Of a stretch of DNA of 64,000 nt, positions 46,690-58,844 are shown in pieces. This stretch comes from Scolanthus callimorphus (taxonomy: Eukaryota; Cnidaria; Anthozoa; Actiniaria; Edwardsiidae). The stretch lies in assembly GCA_033964015.1 (NCBI GenBank), contig CM066912.1:21563073-21627072 (forward strand), given 5' to 3'. Within the stretch, counting starts at the first letter, position 1. Each line of letters starts with the position of its first letter. The notes under the pieces were generated by a model. It was not told the DNA's origin and made no database searches. It worked only from the letters and a program-made list of their open reading frames with translations. Position numbers and translations under genes: made by a program.

Positions 46690-46954
46690 CTAAAACAGGG
46701 ACGAGTACTGCTGGTCTTGGACATTAACCCACCCCCTTTTTGTGACAAGATTTCCTTTTTTTTTCTTTAAAAAGGAACCACTAGCCAAGGCACTTAGCTC
46801 CTTCCCATGTCGTCCCATGTTACTAAACTCCTCGTCACCCATGATGGAATGTAGCCCTTTCCGATATTATGGGCAATCTGAGTTATAGCATTTACTTGTT
46901 CTTGGGTGGCTGTGTCGAGAAGGAATTGGCGCTGATGTGGCGCCCCTGCGAAAC
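46690..46954. other. No gene seen
   Basis: Lies between the leftward gene's promoter and the GGAATTCC-rich stretch; contains a T-rich run near 46750. Confidence 0.35.
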
Positions 46955-48545
46955 ATCTATTAGAATTTCATGGATTTCCAAGGAAATTGAAGGGAAATCC
47001 ATGGAATAGTTCCACGAAATTCCATGGAATGAAGGTGTTAATTTTCATTGTAAATTCGAACATAGAATTCCATGGAATTCCTTGAAATTCCAAGCATCGT
47101 TTCAGAGCTTGGAAATATTGAATTCAATGGAATTGAAATACACGAAATTGTCTAACGTGAACTGTCTCATTTCTTTTCTAATTTAATGGAATCTTTGGAA
47201 TTTATTTGAACTTCATTGGAACCTATTGGAAATTAATGGAATATATTTGAAATTAATAGAATCTTTCGGAAAACATGCCTTTTTAATACCGTTGCATTTA
47301 CTTTTGGTATAAAACCAATATTATCTACGTAAATTTGCATTTCATTTTGTAAAACTTTAATAGAACTTGCCCTAGCAATTCCTCCGCAGGGCCAATTAGT
47401 CCGTTTTGGATGAGAAAGATGCCGTGTGCACATCACAACGTCTTTTCCCGCTACACATTTAAGAAAAGAAACAATTGTATGAAAGAAAGGCCATGTTGAC
47501 AAAAATACATTTGTTCCTAAATTGTGTGGTGTTAAATTATCCTAACTGTTGCTACAGCCTGCCTACTCTAAGCCGACTTTTTAGCTATAACATAATAGGT
47601 GTTTATGTTTGAGTTAATATTAACACCCCAGTAACCTTAATCCATCCAAGTGAGGGCACTCAGATACCAACTTAACGAATGGATAATAATTCGAGAATGT
47701 CGAGCCACCGATACCCGAGATTTAGATTAGAATACAAACATTGCTGTAGGGAAAGCACCAGTTCATATAGTTCGTCCCTTAAAATGTTTACGCCGCCGTA
47801 ACACAAGATTATAACGACTAGGGCCAGTTATACCTCTGCAGAATTTAGCACAAACAAAATACATCAACTCGGAGCCCTAAATAATACTCTCCAAACTAAA
47901 ATATCAATATCAAAAGCATGTAATATATGATGCGTAGCATTTTAAGAGTTTATAAGATTAGAAATCGTTCAAACCAAGCTAAAAGCTGTTCAAAACTCGA
48001 GGTATATAATACATATTAAACGGATGCCATTAAACACAATCGAGAAGAGTCAGTCCGTCAGCTAGTCTGCATGAGCAGCCTTAGAAATCCGTTTACACTC
48101 AACATTTCCAATCCATTGATAAAGTACGTGCTCTCTTTACTTACCTGTAATATACAGGAACGAAAGAACTTCCTAGACTCTTAGCCCGCACTTTGTGTTG
48201 CATGTTTTCAACCGCCAAACACTGCATTCTTTGGTTGTTGAGTCTGCATTATGTTTTTTCGAGCTGTCAAAATTAGTTTGGAATTGTTTGGAACTCGCTG
48301 GAACTGTGATTAGTCTGTTAATTAAGCCAAGAGTTCAACTGTATTCCATTATTTTCCAAACGTTTGACACCTTCCCTAAGCATTCTTCTGGAATTGCATT
48401 GAATTCAAGGGAATTCCAGAAGTCTTTCCCGGACAGAAATAGGCGTTTAAAAACGCATTTTGGAATCCTTTAGAAACAGTTGAATTCGATGGAATTCCAT
48501 TCAATTTAACTGTTTTCTAAAAAAGCTTGGAATCCATTTCGCATG
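46955..48545. repeat. GGAATTCC/CCATGG-rich sequence, probably an inserted element
   Basis: Two clusters (46955-47270 and 48340-48545) are packed with GGAATT, GAATTCC and CCATGGAAT. They flank about 1.1 kb of ordinary AT-rich sequence with no gene. The clusters could be decayed ends of one element; I cannot align them convincingly. Confidence 0.4.
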
Positions 48546-49820
48546 GGCGGGCAACCACACAAAAGGCTTGTAGGAAGCCTACGCTGTTCTTCACAACTCG
48601 AAACATGGTTGCAAATGAACAGAAAAACATGATGGGAACATTATTTATACTATTTCTGTATTAAAAAGCATTCTTTTGATGTGTCTATAAACATTAACTA
48701 GTCTAGCTAGTATAGACTAACATAGACTAGTAACATAGACTAACATAGACTAGTTACATAGACTAACATAGTCTTACATAATCTAAGCTAATCTAACATA
48801 GCCTAACTACCTAGTCTAACATAATCTAACATCGGAAGGTCGAAAATGCATGCCAGAAAATGCAGACCGGAAAATGGCAATAGATTGTCACTGGCCTATA
48901 AGGCCCGACAGATTTTTACATCCCTGATAGACTTTCATATTCCGATATATAAAACGATGGCCGACGTGCAAATTTCAGTGCAAGTTATAGTTTCCTCGCC
49001 AAGCTAATTTTGACTCAGACTCAGGCGCAGAGCTCGATTTTTTTTAAGAGAACACAATATAAGGATTCTAGTTTTATTTTAACAATAAGAGGTGCTGCGC
49101 AGCGTTTGTATATAGAATGACTATAAAAAGTTAGCTTAAATGCTGTTTGTTGTACTATGTGAAAACACATTTTCAAGTCATTCCAGTTTTATTTCATTTT
49201 AGAAAAACAATGAGGTGAGCTTCTGGCTGCACTTAACAAAGTTCTGTGGTTCGAACTTTTCTCGCATTCGGCAAAAAGTAGCCCGGTCGCCGGCTTATGT
49301 TTTGACAGCTCTGCTGTTCGTATCTCCGATAGATATTGATATTTTGTATCAAAAGCACACCTAAAACATATTGAATCGTAGTTGTAGTTTTCTGTTAATT
49401 AGCGAAGGGCAAATGTAAGCTAAAATAGCGCTAAAAGAATCAAATCGTTTCTTTTGTATGGAATGATAAAATGAAACCCCCTTCAGAGATACGAAAAGAT
49501 AAAACAACCGTCTACATAATAACGGCCCTGACAGTCAAATTATTTAACTGCATATCTTTGCCTTTTACCGCAGTTTGTCAGTGTTGTAATATAATTTATG
49601 TGCTAGCCATACTGTCACACGATGAACTAAAACTGTTCTTTTTGAGTTTTCAGAGAGAAGAGACCTGGTATGCATTTTCCGGTATGCATTTTTTGGTCTG
49701 CATTTTGGACCTGCCGAATCTAACACAGTCTAACATAGTCTAGCAACCTAGTCTAACATAATCTAATTTAGTCAAATCACACTAGTGGTCTATTATTAAT
49801 GCTGCGTTCTGATTGGTTGA

Positions 49821-49857
49821 GCTACTAGTAGGCTATAAGTTATAGCCTACTAGTAGC
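49821..49857. repeat. Perfect 37-base palindrome
   Basis: Arms of 18 bases (GCTACTAGTAGGCTATAA and its exact complement) surround a single G. It sits between inverted copies of TAGTCAAATCACAC (49768 and 49940). Confidence 0.85.
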
Positions 49858-49955
49858 GAAAAGTGTCGGATTTGAAAGCCAGAAAATGGCAAATGACCAG
49901 AACAAAAACATTTTTTTGGCAATACAAATTGACCTACTGGTGTGATTTGACTAAA

Positions 49956-50032
49956 ACAATTATTCCTCTCGCCCTCATGGCCTCTGAGTCAATAGCCCAT
50001 TCGGCCTTCGGCCTCATAGGCTATTGACTCAG

Positions 50033-50060
<28 letters not shown>
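49956..50060. repeat. Long hairpin
   Basis: About 50-base arms from ACAATTATTCCTC to its complement at the far end, with CTCTGAGTCAATAGCC in the stem and a TTC loop near 50008-50010. Probably part of the same MITE-like cluster. Confidence 0.75.
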
Positions 50061-50066
<6 letters not shown>

Positions 50067-50290
50067 GCCTAGCTACCTAGTCTAACATAGTCTAAGGGCT
50101 ACGGCAAACGTTGAACTTCAGCCGCTCTTCTTCTGTCGAACCTTTCCTTTTTCAAAGGATGCCGCTTCATTACACTTTATGGTCAAGAAATTTCTATTGT
50201 TTTGTATTGGAACGGCGCGACTCTGGCACGGCGTTTGCCGTAGGCCTAACATCATAGTCTAACATAGTCTAACATATATAGTTTTATGAA

Positions 50291-51009
50291 TAAATTGGCT
50301 CCATCTTTTGACGCTTTTCTTTCCCTTTTTGAAGAGAAAAAAATATCGAGAGAGGTATCGCTCTGAAAAATAACAAAGAAAGGTATTTTAAAGAAAAGCG
50401 GAAAATGTTTTTGAACTAATGTACATTAAAGAAAAGCGGAAAAAGAAAATGTTTTTGAGCTAATGTCTGCTGCTTTTTCTGTTGTGTTTGACGTAGTATC
50501 GTGTCAAGCGTGTATATGTATTATAAGATTATTAAGGTTATTGATATCGTGGATAAGAAATTCAATCAAAAAGTGTAAAAGTTTAAAAAGAAAATGTAAA
50601 AAGCAAAAAAATAAATAAAAAATGTAATAATGAGCATGAAATGTAAAAAAAAAAAGTAACAAACAAATAGAAATGTAAAATAACGTGTATGTAAAATGTA
50701 CTTGCTGTCCACGAAACAATAATAATAATAATAAAAATCAAAATATATATATATATATAGTCTAACCTGTATGTAAAAAGGAGGGCCCCGTGTGCAGATT
50801 GAGGCAGTTAAGTACAGGTATCGTCAGGTCATGCCCTTTTTGTTTTACTATGTGAGAAAGACCAAAAGAATATTTCGACTCATCTTAGCAGGATTCACGT
50901 AATGGATGGGGCTGACCGAAAGTATTGGCTACAGCAGGAAATCAATCAGCGAGGCATTCCCTCTTTTTCTAGGATACAGAATACAATGGAGAAGCATGAT
51001 TGGTGTGGT
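50291..51009. other. AT-rich spacer before the ATPase fragment
   Basis: 50490-50760 is A/T-rich with (AAT)n and (AT)n tracts. The part from about 50775 looks less repetitive and may be eroded Polinton sequence, but I cannot name a gene in it. Confidence 0.4.
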
Positions 51010-51680
51010 CCCTTTTAACTCCAACATCCTTTTACCTGTATGATGGCGGGAATGACCGGAAGTGGGAAGATTGTTTGGGTCCAGAAGCGCCTTGAGTATG
51101 GGCAAAAAACGATCTCACCCCCGCCCCAACGCATAGTCTGGTGCTGTGCTCAGTGGCAACCAGCCTACACCACCTTAGCCATGTCTATCCCACAAGTAGA
51201 ATTCGTAAAAGGAATTCCAAACAAGATTGAGCAAGACTCGTACTTTGAAGTCAATGTGCGGAACCTCATTGTCATCGACGATCAGATGATTGAAACAGGG
51301 AATGACATCAGGATTGCAAACTTGTTCACCAAGGGATCCCTTCACAGAAATCTCAGTGATTTATATCCTACAAAACCTATTTCACCAAGGGAACGTCAAT
51401 CGGAACATATCCTTAAACAGCCACTACCTGTTCTTATTCAAGAACCCTAGAAATCAATTGCAAGTGATGACGCTGGCCAAAGAAATGTATCCGCAACACT
51501 CATTATTTTCTTGACAAGTATGAAGAAGCCGTCAGGAAACCTTTTGGCTTCCTGTTTGTTGACTTGAAACCAGCAACCAACAACAACTGCAGACTACGCG
51601 CCAATGTCCTTCCTGGGGAAGTCTCAACCAATGAGAAAAAGGATGACGCCGTTTTGGGAAAGAGCTCCGAAAATTTCTTA
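51010..51680 (+). pseudogene. atp: Packaging ATPase of Polinton 2 (broken)
   Basis: It begins in a HPFTCMMAG block. The Walker A region reads GMTGSGKI (from about 51049), so the usual Thr after Lys is Ile. Walker B is LIVIDDQM (about 51268), followed by LFTKGSLHRNLS, the QNLF sensor in a shifted frame, and SHYLFLFKNPRN (about 51415). The end has FGFLFVDLKP and LRANVLPGE (about 51545-51620). Frame changes lie near 51355 and 51515. The C-terminal blocks match the ATPase of element 1 in order. The altered Walker A argues for real loss of function. Confidence 0.88.
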
Positions 51681-51691
51681 ATTATCAAAAT

Positions 51692-52064
51692 GTGGATATT
51701 TCTCCAGAAAAACGGCGCATGAGAGAACTACATGACAAAATGGATGACATCCTTCACAAACAAACTATGAGTGAAGGTGAAAAGGTCATACGATACACGC
51801 AGCTTCAAAGCGATTTGTTGCAAACGAAGCACCAAGCAAGTCATAACCCTCCAATGGGTGTAGAGCCACCAGTAACAACACCTACCTACACTACTCCTCT
51901 AAGTATCTCGCTATCATCACCCGAGCCAGCCCACCATACCCTATTCGGCAAAGGTGGTAGAATCTCCCACCGACAGTTCCAGAACCGACCTTAACACCGT
52001 CACCTTGAGCGGGTATTACCCCAAAGAGGCTGAAATTACAAAATATCTTAAAGAATTCTTTAGA
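51692..52064 (+). pseudogene. Small post-ATPase gene of Polinton 2
   Basis: The sequence has a charged helical start (DISPEKRRMRELHDKMDDIL, then EGEKVIRYTQLQSDLL) and a Pro/Thr-rich middle. After a frame change near 51930 it ends GYYPKEAEITKYLKEFF before a stop near 52062. The longest frame begins at GTG; the first ATG is at 51719. A helical gene in this place also occurs in element 1. Function unknown. Confidence 0.55.
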
Positions 52065-52736
52065 TGATGATGCCGATAAAGACGGACCGTATATAAAATC
52101 GACGTTGAGACGCTATCGGTTTCCTCCCCACAGTGAAAAGTCCACAAGTTCAAACCCGTTGGTGCTGCGTTTGGTTCTTTTTCTTTCAGACGTTGACGAA
52201 ACAGTCCACCCTTGTTACTTGCAGGTAAAGCACCAAACGTGGAGGGGGGGTAGAAGTTGCTTCTTGGACGGAGTTTCGATTGACGAAGAAGACGACATCA
52301 TAAGCCACAGAGGCAATTTCCTCTTTTTTGTTGGGGGCTTTAATTTCCCTTGTCTTTTGATGTGTCCATTGGGAACGCTGAATCGGGGTGTTTCCCATTA
52401 CTTTTGACCGCCATTTTGTTATCACTGCTTTTATCGTTCTTCGCCGCGTTCTTCATCTCGTTAATCTTTTCTTGAGCTTGATCTGACTGACTGGTTGGAA
52501 TGAGGGACAGTCAGTGGAATGACCATGAGGGACAGTGAGTGGAATGACCCTGTCGAAAAGGCTCCGTATTTATAGAACCCGAGGGTTACCAAAAGTAGTC
52601 TGTGACGTCATCCTCTTCATTGGAAGTGAGCTCCTGCTGACCACCAGGCTCATCACCAAAATAGTTTGACTTCCTCCTCACCACCCTTTTTAAAAATTGT
52701 GTGTGACGTCATCCTCCTCACCGAAAGTGAGTTCCT
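52065..52736. other. Right part of Polinton 2 with partial TIR copies
   Basis: A TATATAAAAT stretch lies near 52090. From about 52600, TGTGACGTCATCCTC and CTCACC(A/G)(A/C)(A/C)A blocks repeat the terminal inverted repeat two or more times. No trustworthy gene. Confidence 0.45.
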
Positions 52737-53873
52737 GCACAGGCAGACCAGACTAAATATCAGTGGATTGAGTATATTTGTGGTTGTAAATATCGTAAAT
52801 AAAAGTAGTCTTCGCTTCATAATGTCTCTTGTTTACTGTATTTGGTGGAGGTGATGAAATTACTTGAAATCCGATGAAACTCTCATAATTCTCGATATGA
52901 CTTACTTGCGTTGCCATTTGGGTGGGTTTTAGGTCCATTCCAGCGGGTTTTCCCTTGTTTTCCTTTTCACCTCGATCCCCACTACCATAATACCCACACA
53001 AGGTACGCAGCAAGCTCCTCGATCGCCGCTCAAAACATGGATCAGCCACGAACTTCGCCAAGTTTCACACCGAAAATCTGCTCGTTCCAACTCCAAACTT
53101 CGGTGGCCATCGAAGAAAGGTCCAGCAACAACTGGAAGCAGTTTCAGCTTTTCGGGTTCGGTAAAAGGTAATAAATTCTGGCAAAGAATTCCAGCCTCCA
53201 CAGATTCTCTTTATGATCCGAAATCGAACCAAACCGGAAACGGCCAGCGGATGCACGCAAAACAATGGCAAACGCCAATCAAATCGCTCACCTCCGCCAT
53301 AATTTCAACGGTTGGGTTGCCGGTTGCCATGGTTTTGCGTGCATCCGCTGTTCACTATATTTCTAACGACTGTTTCCGGTTTGGTTCGATTCCGGATCAT
53401 AAGAGAATCTGTGGAGGCTGGAATTCTTTGCCAGATTTATTACCTTTTACCGAACCCGAAAAGCTGAAACTGCTTCCAGTTGTTGCTGGACCTTTCTTCG
53501 ATGGCCAACCGAAGTTTGGAGTTGGAACGAGCAGATTTTCGGTGTGAAACTTGGCGAAGTTCGTGGCTGATCCATGTTTTGAGCGGCGATCGAGGAGCTT
53601 GCTGCGTACCTTGTGTGGGTATTATGGTAGTGGGGATCGAGGTGAAAAGGAAAACAAGGAAAAACCCGCTGGAATGGACCTAAAACCCACCCAAATGGCA
53701 ACGCAAGTAAGTCATATCGAGAATTATGAGAGTTTCATCGGATTTCAAGTAATTTCATCACCTCCACCAAATACAGTAAACAAGAGACATTATGAAGCGA
53801 AGACTACTTTTATTTACGATATTTACAACCACAAATATACTCAATCCACTGATATTTAGTCTGGTCTGCCTGT
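52737..53873. repeat. 1.1-kb near-perfect palindrome
   Basis: The arms 52737-53260 and about 53337-53873 are reverse complements with very few differences; the same 102-codon frame appears on both (52753-53061 minus and 53551-53859 plus), differing at one residue. The spacer is about 75 bases. The frame has no known domain and may be only a by-product. It lies inside the right end of Polinton 2, between partial TIR copies. Confidence 0.85.
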
Positions 53874-54167
53874 GGTTGCTGCTCAGCACCCGGCTCACCA
53901 CCAAAAGGGGCTAAAATAGTCTGTGACGTCATCCTCCTCACCAGAAGTGAGCTCCTGCTCACTCGCATGCTCACCCGCAAGCTCGCCCACAAAAAGAGGG
54001 GGCAATTTGGCAGCTACTATACTACTGTTATTTTTTATTGATTTCCATGTGCTAAAAATAACTCCGCTACGGAAGTACTATTCAATTATCATTGGCTTGG
54101 AAAACAACTCACTAAGAAATTGAAGCAGCAAGATTGGAGACCGGCAATACTATAAACATTCAGAGAT

Positions 54168-54299
54168 GGGGGGGGGGGGGGGGGGGTCCGGGAGTCCAAA
54201 CAGAAGACTGTGTCACTTTGGCATACAGCCAGTTTCGTATATTTGCTATTTTTAGTTTAATAAATTCATACCACTTTGGTCCGCTTTTTCGAGATTGCA

Positions 54300-54346
<47 letters not shown>

Positions 54347-54352
54347 AAAAAA
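54168..54352. repeat. G run, C run and (AC)n
   Basis: About 18 G end near 54186 and about 30 C lie at 54302-54332, followed by an (AC)n tract. Poly-Pro frames here are translation of the C run. Confidence 0.9.
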
Positions 54353-56689
54353 AGAAATCCCTGGCTACGGGCCTGCTTCTTGACGAAATAAAAGGAGCGA
54401 TAAAAATTAAGTCATCTTCTGAGTGGAAATTGTGTCACGCATGTACTGTCTCGCTCTATGCTAATTACGATGTTTACAAATCTGTAAATGAACTAAGGTC
54501 TGTTTTAAAACGTCGAATCCAATTCAGCAGACTGGTTTTCTCCATTTCACAACCGAAAAGAGAATAAACAAGAAAATCAAACTTTACATTCCTTTTTGTT
54601 CTGCCATGGTTCATCTAGATTTACCTTTTGCACTAGACAAAGTGTACTCTAAGCTGCACATGAAATTTCTAACAATTGGATTCGACGCGGCAAAAGTTCG
54701 ACGTCTAAAACTGGCCTAAAACGTAAAGCTACGACAGCTAACCTGACTTTTTATAATTTCCAAAATAATAAATGCCTTTTAAAACATTTTTAAGTCAAAA
54801 CCTACCGTTTTCCAGCAATCTAGTTGACATACTTTTATGAGATCGAAAAGAAATCTCCATATCTACGCAAAATTGTGCGATTTTGTGCATTGCGGCGAGC
54901 CCTGTCTGAGTGAATATTGACTTTGCTTTCTCGAAAAATAAAACTCGCTGAAAATTTTATACTCTTCATTTTCGAAAATAGATCCATATGGGGGATCATT
55001 TATGAAATAAACTGGAGGTCGATTTTTTGATCTGTCGGACGAGATTTCAAAGTCCGCGTTTTTCGCCTGTGCTGTAAGTCTTAAGTCTGTGGAGGACGCG
55101 AGTGACAGATTGTAATTATGCTCAATGTCAGCATTCAAATATGCCACAACTCCTGAGGTCCTGGGCAGGGGGTCTGGTCTGCCATTGGCACCTGTTGGCG
55201 TAACCGGTCCATTTGAAAGCGAGAGATTGAGTCCGCTGCATCATTAAATTTCTTCGGTATATGCCGCATCTTTAAATAGAAAATGTACTTGAGAGTAAGC
55301 AGTGTTATGTGCCGTACAAAAGTCCATTAGCCTCGGTATTTAGAATTTACTATGCTACAGATTCATTGTCAAAGAAAAACTCACTTTTTCTGTTTGCAAA
55401 TATTTGCCCCAAAGATGGCAAGCCACTACTAGAGCAAATACTCTTGCCAAGCGATACTTGTGCGGTCGCCAGTGCCCTGGAACTATTTCTGACCGAGTAT
55501 GCCCCAAAACCCGAGCGTGCCAGAGGCATCGGTGTGCAGCTGTAAGGAGTCTGAGTCTACCCATGAGGAGTGGAGGAATAAACTATAGCACCGTTCAATG
55601 GGAAATAAACTCCAGCCAATAGCTAGATCTGAAGAATCCTGAATTGAGGGTTACATGGTGGTGAGGTCTGGAGACCATGAGTGAGGTCAATCATGCGTTG
55701 TAAGAAAGGGCGTCCAGGGAGGACAACTTTGCAGGCAACTTTGAGTGCCTTTAAGAGACTCTAGCTCTTTTAGCGGACACGATATCTAGAGATTGAAGGA
55801 GCAAAGAGATTGTCTGATGCGCGCAATCTTGTCTTGGGGAGGTCGAGCCAATTTTTTTTAGCCTAGGATTATATCCTAAATTCTAAGATGGTCTAGGGGG
55901 CCTGGGTTTTGCGTTTGACAATCGGAATGCCAAGTTTTTGAAAAATTATAAGCATACACTGGTTAGGCTTACTTTCCATGCATGTTCATATGCTGGTGAG
56001 AGGGAAGAGGCACAATTATTAGAAAATCATCGATAATATGAAATACAAAGGAAATGTTGCACTTGTTCAACTGAAAATCCACTCAATAGCACCAGACAGT
56101 TACTTAAATAAAAATGGTGAGCTTCTTAATCCAAACGCGAGAAACCTTATCAATAAAGTATTTGGTTACCCAAAACATGCGAAGAGCTCGTATAAAGTCA
56201 TCGGGGCTATGGAATTAAGCAGAAAGCAGATTCAATGTCTGTTTTGCCATGTAGCAGCCATTGCCAAAGTAACGAGTCCTTGAATAGCAGTTGTCAATGG
56301 TAATGTAATGAAGGCTGCGCTATGATGCTTGAGTCCCCAGCTAGCTTTGGGATAAGACAGGTTAACATAGTGCGTCATGTTGTGTGCTTCTAAGGCACCA
56401 GCCCGATGGGCGAGACTAGACATTTTTCGTAAGGGGGTTCTGAAAGGGGCCAGCAACTCGCCCCGAGGCAATTTCCTCATTTAGGTTCTCTGTGACAATT
56501 TCGGGTTTTTCTAGTGTAAGGGCAAATTTCTAAAAAAACAAGGGGCACGCGGGGTCAGCACAACCAACATTGCCCCCAAATCTGAGTGTGTAACAGACTG
56601 TAGCTACAAACTTGCGGTAGGGTGATACCTTGAACGCTCCAGAGTGTAAACATTTACTGGCGAAGGAAAAGAAGGCAGGACCCTTTTGT
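54353..56689. other. No gene recognised
   Basis: Several short frames (54863-55147 minus, 55309-55545 plus, 56038-56283 plus) are open but show no domain, no signal and no clear splice sites. One could be an unrecognised exon. Confidence 0.4.
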
Positions 56690-57060
56690 TTTCCCCTACA
56701 TGAGGTGTTGTGTTTGGAGTTCCCATGGCTTCTCCCTTCCCGTTCCCTTCCCAGTCTCCTTCCCGTGAACGGTCTCCCACTTGACTGGACTGGGGGCTGG
56801 CCTAGGGGCAATCACGACCTGGGCGAGAGCCATTGCACTTGTTACATTGGTGTGCAAAACGGCACGGGGCTCTGTCACATGAACCAAAACGGTTGAATTT
56901 GTGGCAGGTGCCTCTACTTGTGATCCCTTTAGAGGCACCCTGGCTACAACAACAACAACCTATTGTTGATAGCCTAATATGTCTGAACTTATGATCGTAA
57001 ATGGCCCACCTAGACACTGGTGCACCCTAGCAGCATGCCTAATAGCAGCCATGTACTGTA
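56690..57060 (-). pseudogene. DIRS-like retroelement gag fragment with CCCH-type knuckle
   Basis: The minus-strand reading gives a WAIYDHKFRHI block and then GTCHKFNRFGSCDRAPCRFAH followed by CNKC (about 56810-56900). The C-x8-C-x4-C-x3-H knuckle plus a second Cys pair, behind an aromatic YDxxFR motif, is what I know from gag-like proteins of DIRS-type elements in cnidarians. A partial second copy of the first block lies at 57366-57535 because of the tandem duplication. Frames are broken and no reverse transcriptase or recombinase is in view. Confidence 0.5.
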
Positions 57061-57844
57061 AAAGCTCCTGAGACCTTTAGGGGAACTTGTGTGTTAATAT
57101 GCTTGTATTGAACGCTGTTGTCCATCTGTCGATGTCAGTGATGGACGAAGGTTTCGCTGGCTGGGAAAACTTATCACCGAGTTCTCCAGAGACAAAACAA
57201 GATTGCTATCCTCCTCTAAGCGAAAGGCTCTTTGGGAAGTTTTTCTATTTAAAAAACTCGCCACTCTGACTATCCTTCACATTAACGGGTAATGTACATA
57301 AACGGGTTTGTCCAGACTTGCAGCTCCAGTGGGTTACGATGTCCCCGGCAGTGAAATCGTGACGTCCGCCATGTGGCAGGTGCCTCTACTTGTGATCCCT
57401 TTAGAGGCACCAGGCTACAACAACAACACCTATTGTTGATAGCCTTAATATGTCTGAACTTATGATCGTAAATGGCCCACCCTAGACACTGGTGCACCCT
57501 AGCAGCATGCCTAATAGCAGCCATGTACTGTAAAAGCTCCTGAGACCTTTAGGGGAACTTGTGTGTTAATATGCTTGTATTGAACGCTGTTGTCCATCTG
57601 TCGATGTCAGTGATGGGACGAAGGTTTCGCTGGCTGGGAAAACTTTATCATCGAGTTCTCCAGAGACAAAACAAGATTGTTATCCTCCTCTAAGCGAAGG
57701 TTCTTTGGGAAGTTTTTCTATTTAAAAAACTCGCCACTCTGACTATCCTTCAAATTAACGGGTATGTACATAAACGGGTTGTCAGACTTGCAGCTCCAGT
57801 GGGTTACGATGTCCCCGGCAGTGAAATCGTGACGTCCGCCATGT
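56901..57844. repeat. 472-bp tandem duplication
   Basis: Units 56901-57372 and 57373-57844 begin GTGGCAGGTGCCTC and end GTGACGTCCGCCAT. They differ mainly by one-base length changes in short runs. A recent duplication or an assembly artefact. Confidence 0.9.
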
Positions 57845-58844
57845 TGTTCATGTTTTATCCGAAAGCGGCGTTTGATGTTGGAGCTTGAGACACGACGCTT
57901 GTCGACTACATGGCACTTACGGCCGACCTTGCTGCCTCGCTAGCGATGCTCGCCGACGTGCTGTTCACGGTTTACAGCGCAATTTGCCTCTGTGGTGTCT
58001 TGTCTTCCTTGTTTCCAGGTTCTTGACCGTGGAAAGCACAGTGGAAAATGCACATAACATCTTTTCTCAAGTGTATCTGAGTTCTGGTTGAGGTTTAAGC
58101 TTTATAGGCCAATAAAAATAGAGAAAAACTTACTGGCATTACACATAAGGTATGCAGATATTTCCTTACTTTTTCAAGGGAACTATCTTGATATACGGTC
58201 ATGGCGTCATTTCTATGACCTTCATAGTGTTTTGAAACACAGCTCTCGACCAATCAGAGGGCGCGAACTATCTCATTATTCGATAATTGTTTGTAAATTT
58301 GATTTAATGAACATGAGGACTGGTCATTATTTATTAAGAGGGAGAGGGGGGGGGGTGCAAATAAGTGGTGGGACACCATTTTTTGTGCACGAGTTTAAAG
58401 GGGGGGGGATTTAATGAATAGCCAGAAAAAAAATGTTGAGCTGCATACTGATACTATTAATAGTACAGTGCGAGAGGAGTACTTAGGAATGTCTATTAAT
58501 GGGAGGGGGCGTAAGGTGAAGGCGTAAGGAGAAGGATGGGTCAACCAAAATCAAGCATGGCATGTTTCATATTGCACCAGCAATATAAAAAGTCCCTAAC
58601 TGGTTTACACAAAGGTTGAATGACGAATGGGCATGTTGAATAGACCTTTTCCAAAATGGCCGCCGCAAATTCACATGTCTTAAAATTAAACTGACTGAAA
58701 ATCAAATACTGGCACTAGAAAGGGTATCCTCACATTAGTAATCCTCTGTGGGAGACTGGGGAGAGCATGAGGGAGTAAGGTTGTGTGTACCGTTCGCTCT
58801 CGGAAAAATAAGGAAAATTTATCAGAATTGTCGTTTAGTATTTC
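57845..58844. other. No gene recognised
   Basis: Contains G runs at about 58346-58356 and 58401-58408. The last part may be the 5' untranslated region of the LINE that follows. Confidence 0.4.

Larger units (their letters stand above)
48690..50290. repeat. TAGTCTAACAT repeat blocks and inverted segments
   Basis: Irregular arrays of TAGTCTAACAT lie at about 48690-48835, 49718-49765, 50055-50095 and 50245-50280. Inside the first pair, ATGCATGCCAGAAAATGCAG-type sequence (48848-48895) is mirrored at 49668-49715, so 48690-49765 behaves like an inverted-repeat element. No protein is encoded. Confidence 0.6.
45297..54026. mobile_element. Polinton element 2: 8.7-kb deletion derivative with 6-bp TSD
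   Basis: GTTATT is duplicated at 45291-45296 and 54027-54032. The element starts AGTAGTATAGTAG (45297-45309) and ends with its exact complement (54014-54026). The arms stay similar for about 130 bases through a GGAGGATGACGTCAC block. A 6-bp TSD and the 5'-AG terminus are Polinton characters. Inside are a leftward gene near the left end and an ATPase plus small gene near the right end, the same outer layout as Polinton 1. Polymerase, integrase, capsid and protease are missing, replaced by unrelated repeats. Confidence 0.85.

Noticed and set aside
52753..53859. Duplicated 102-codon gene
   Set aside because: The frame is repeated only because it lies on palindrome arms. It has no domain, and antisense frames are equally open.
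54160..54391. Poly-Gly and poly-Pro proteins
   Set aside because: Direct translation of G and C runs and an (AC)n tract.
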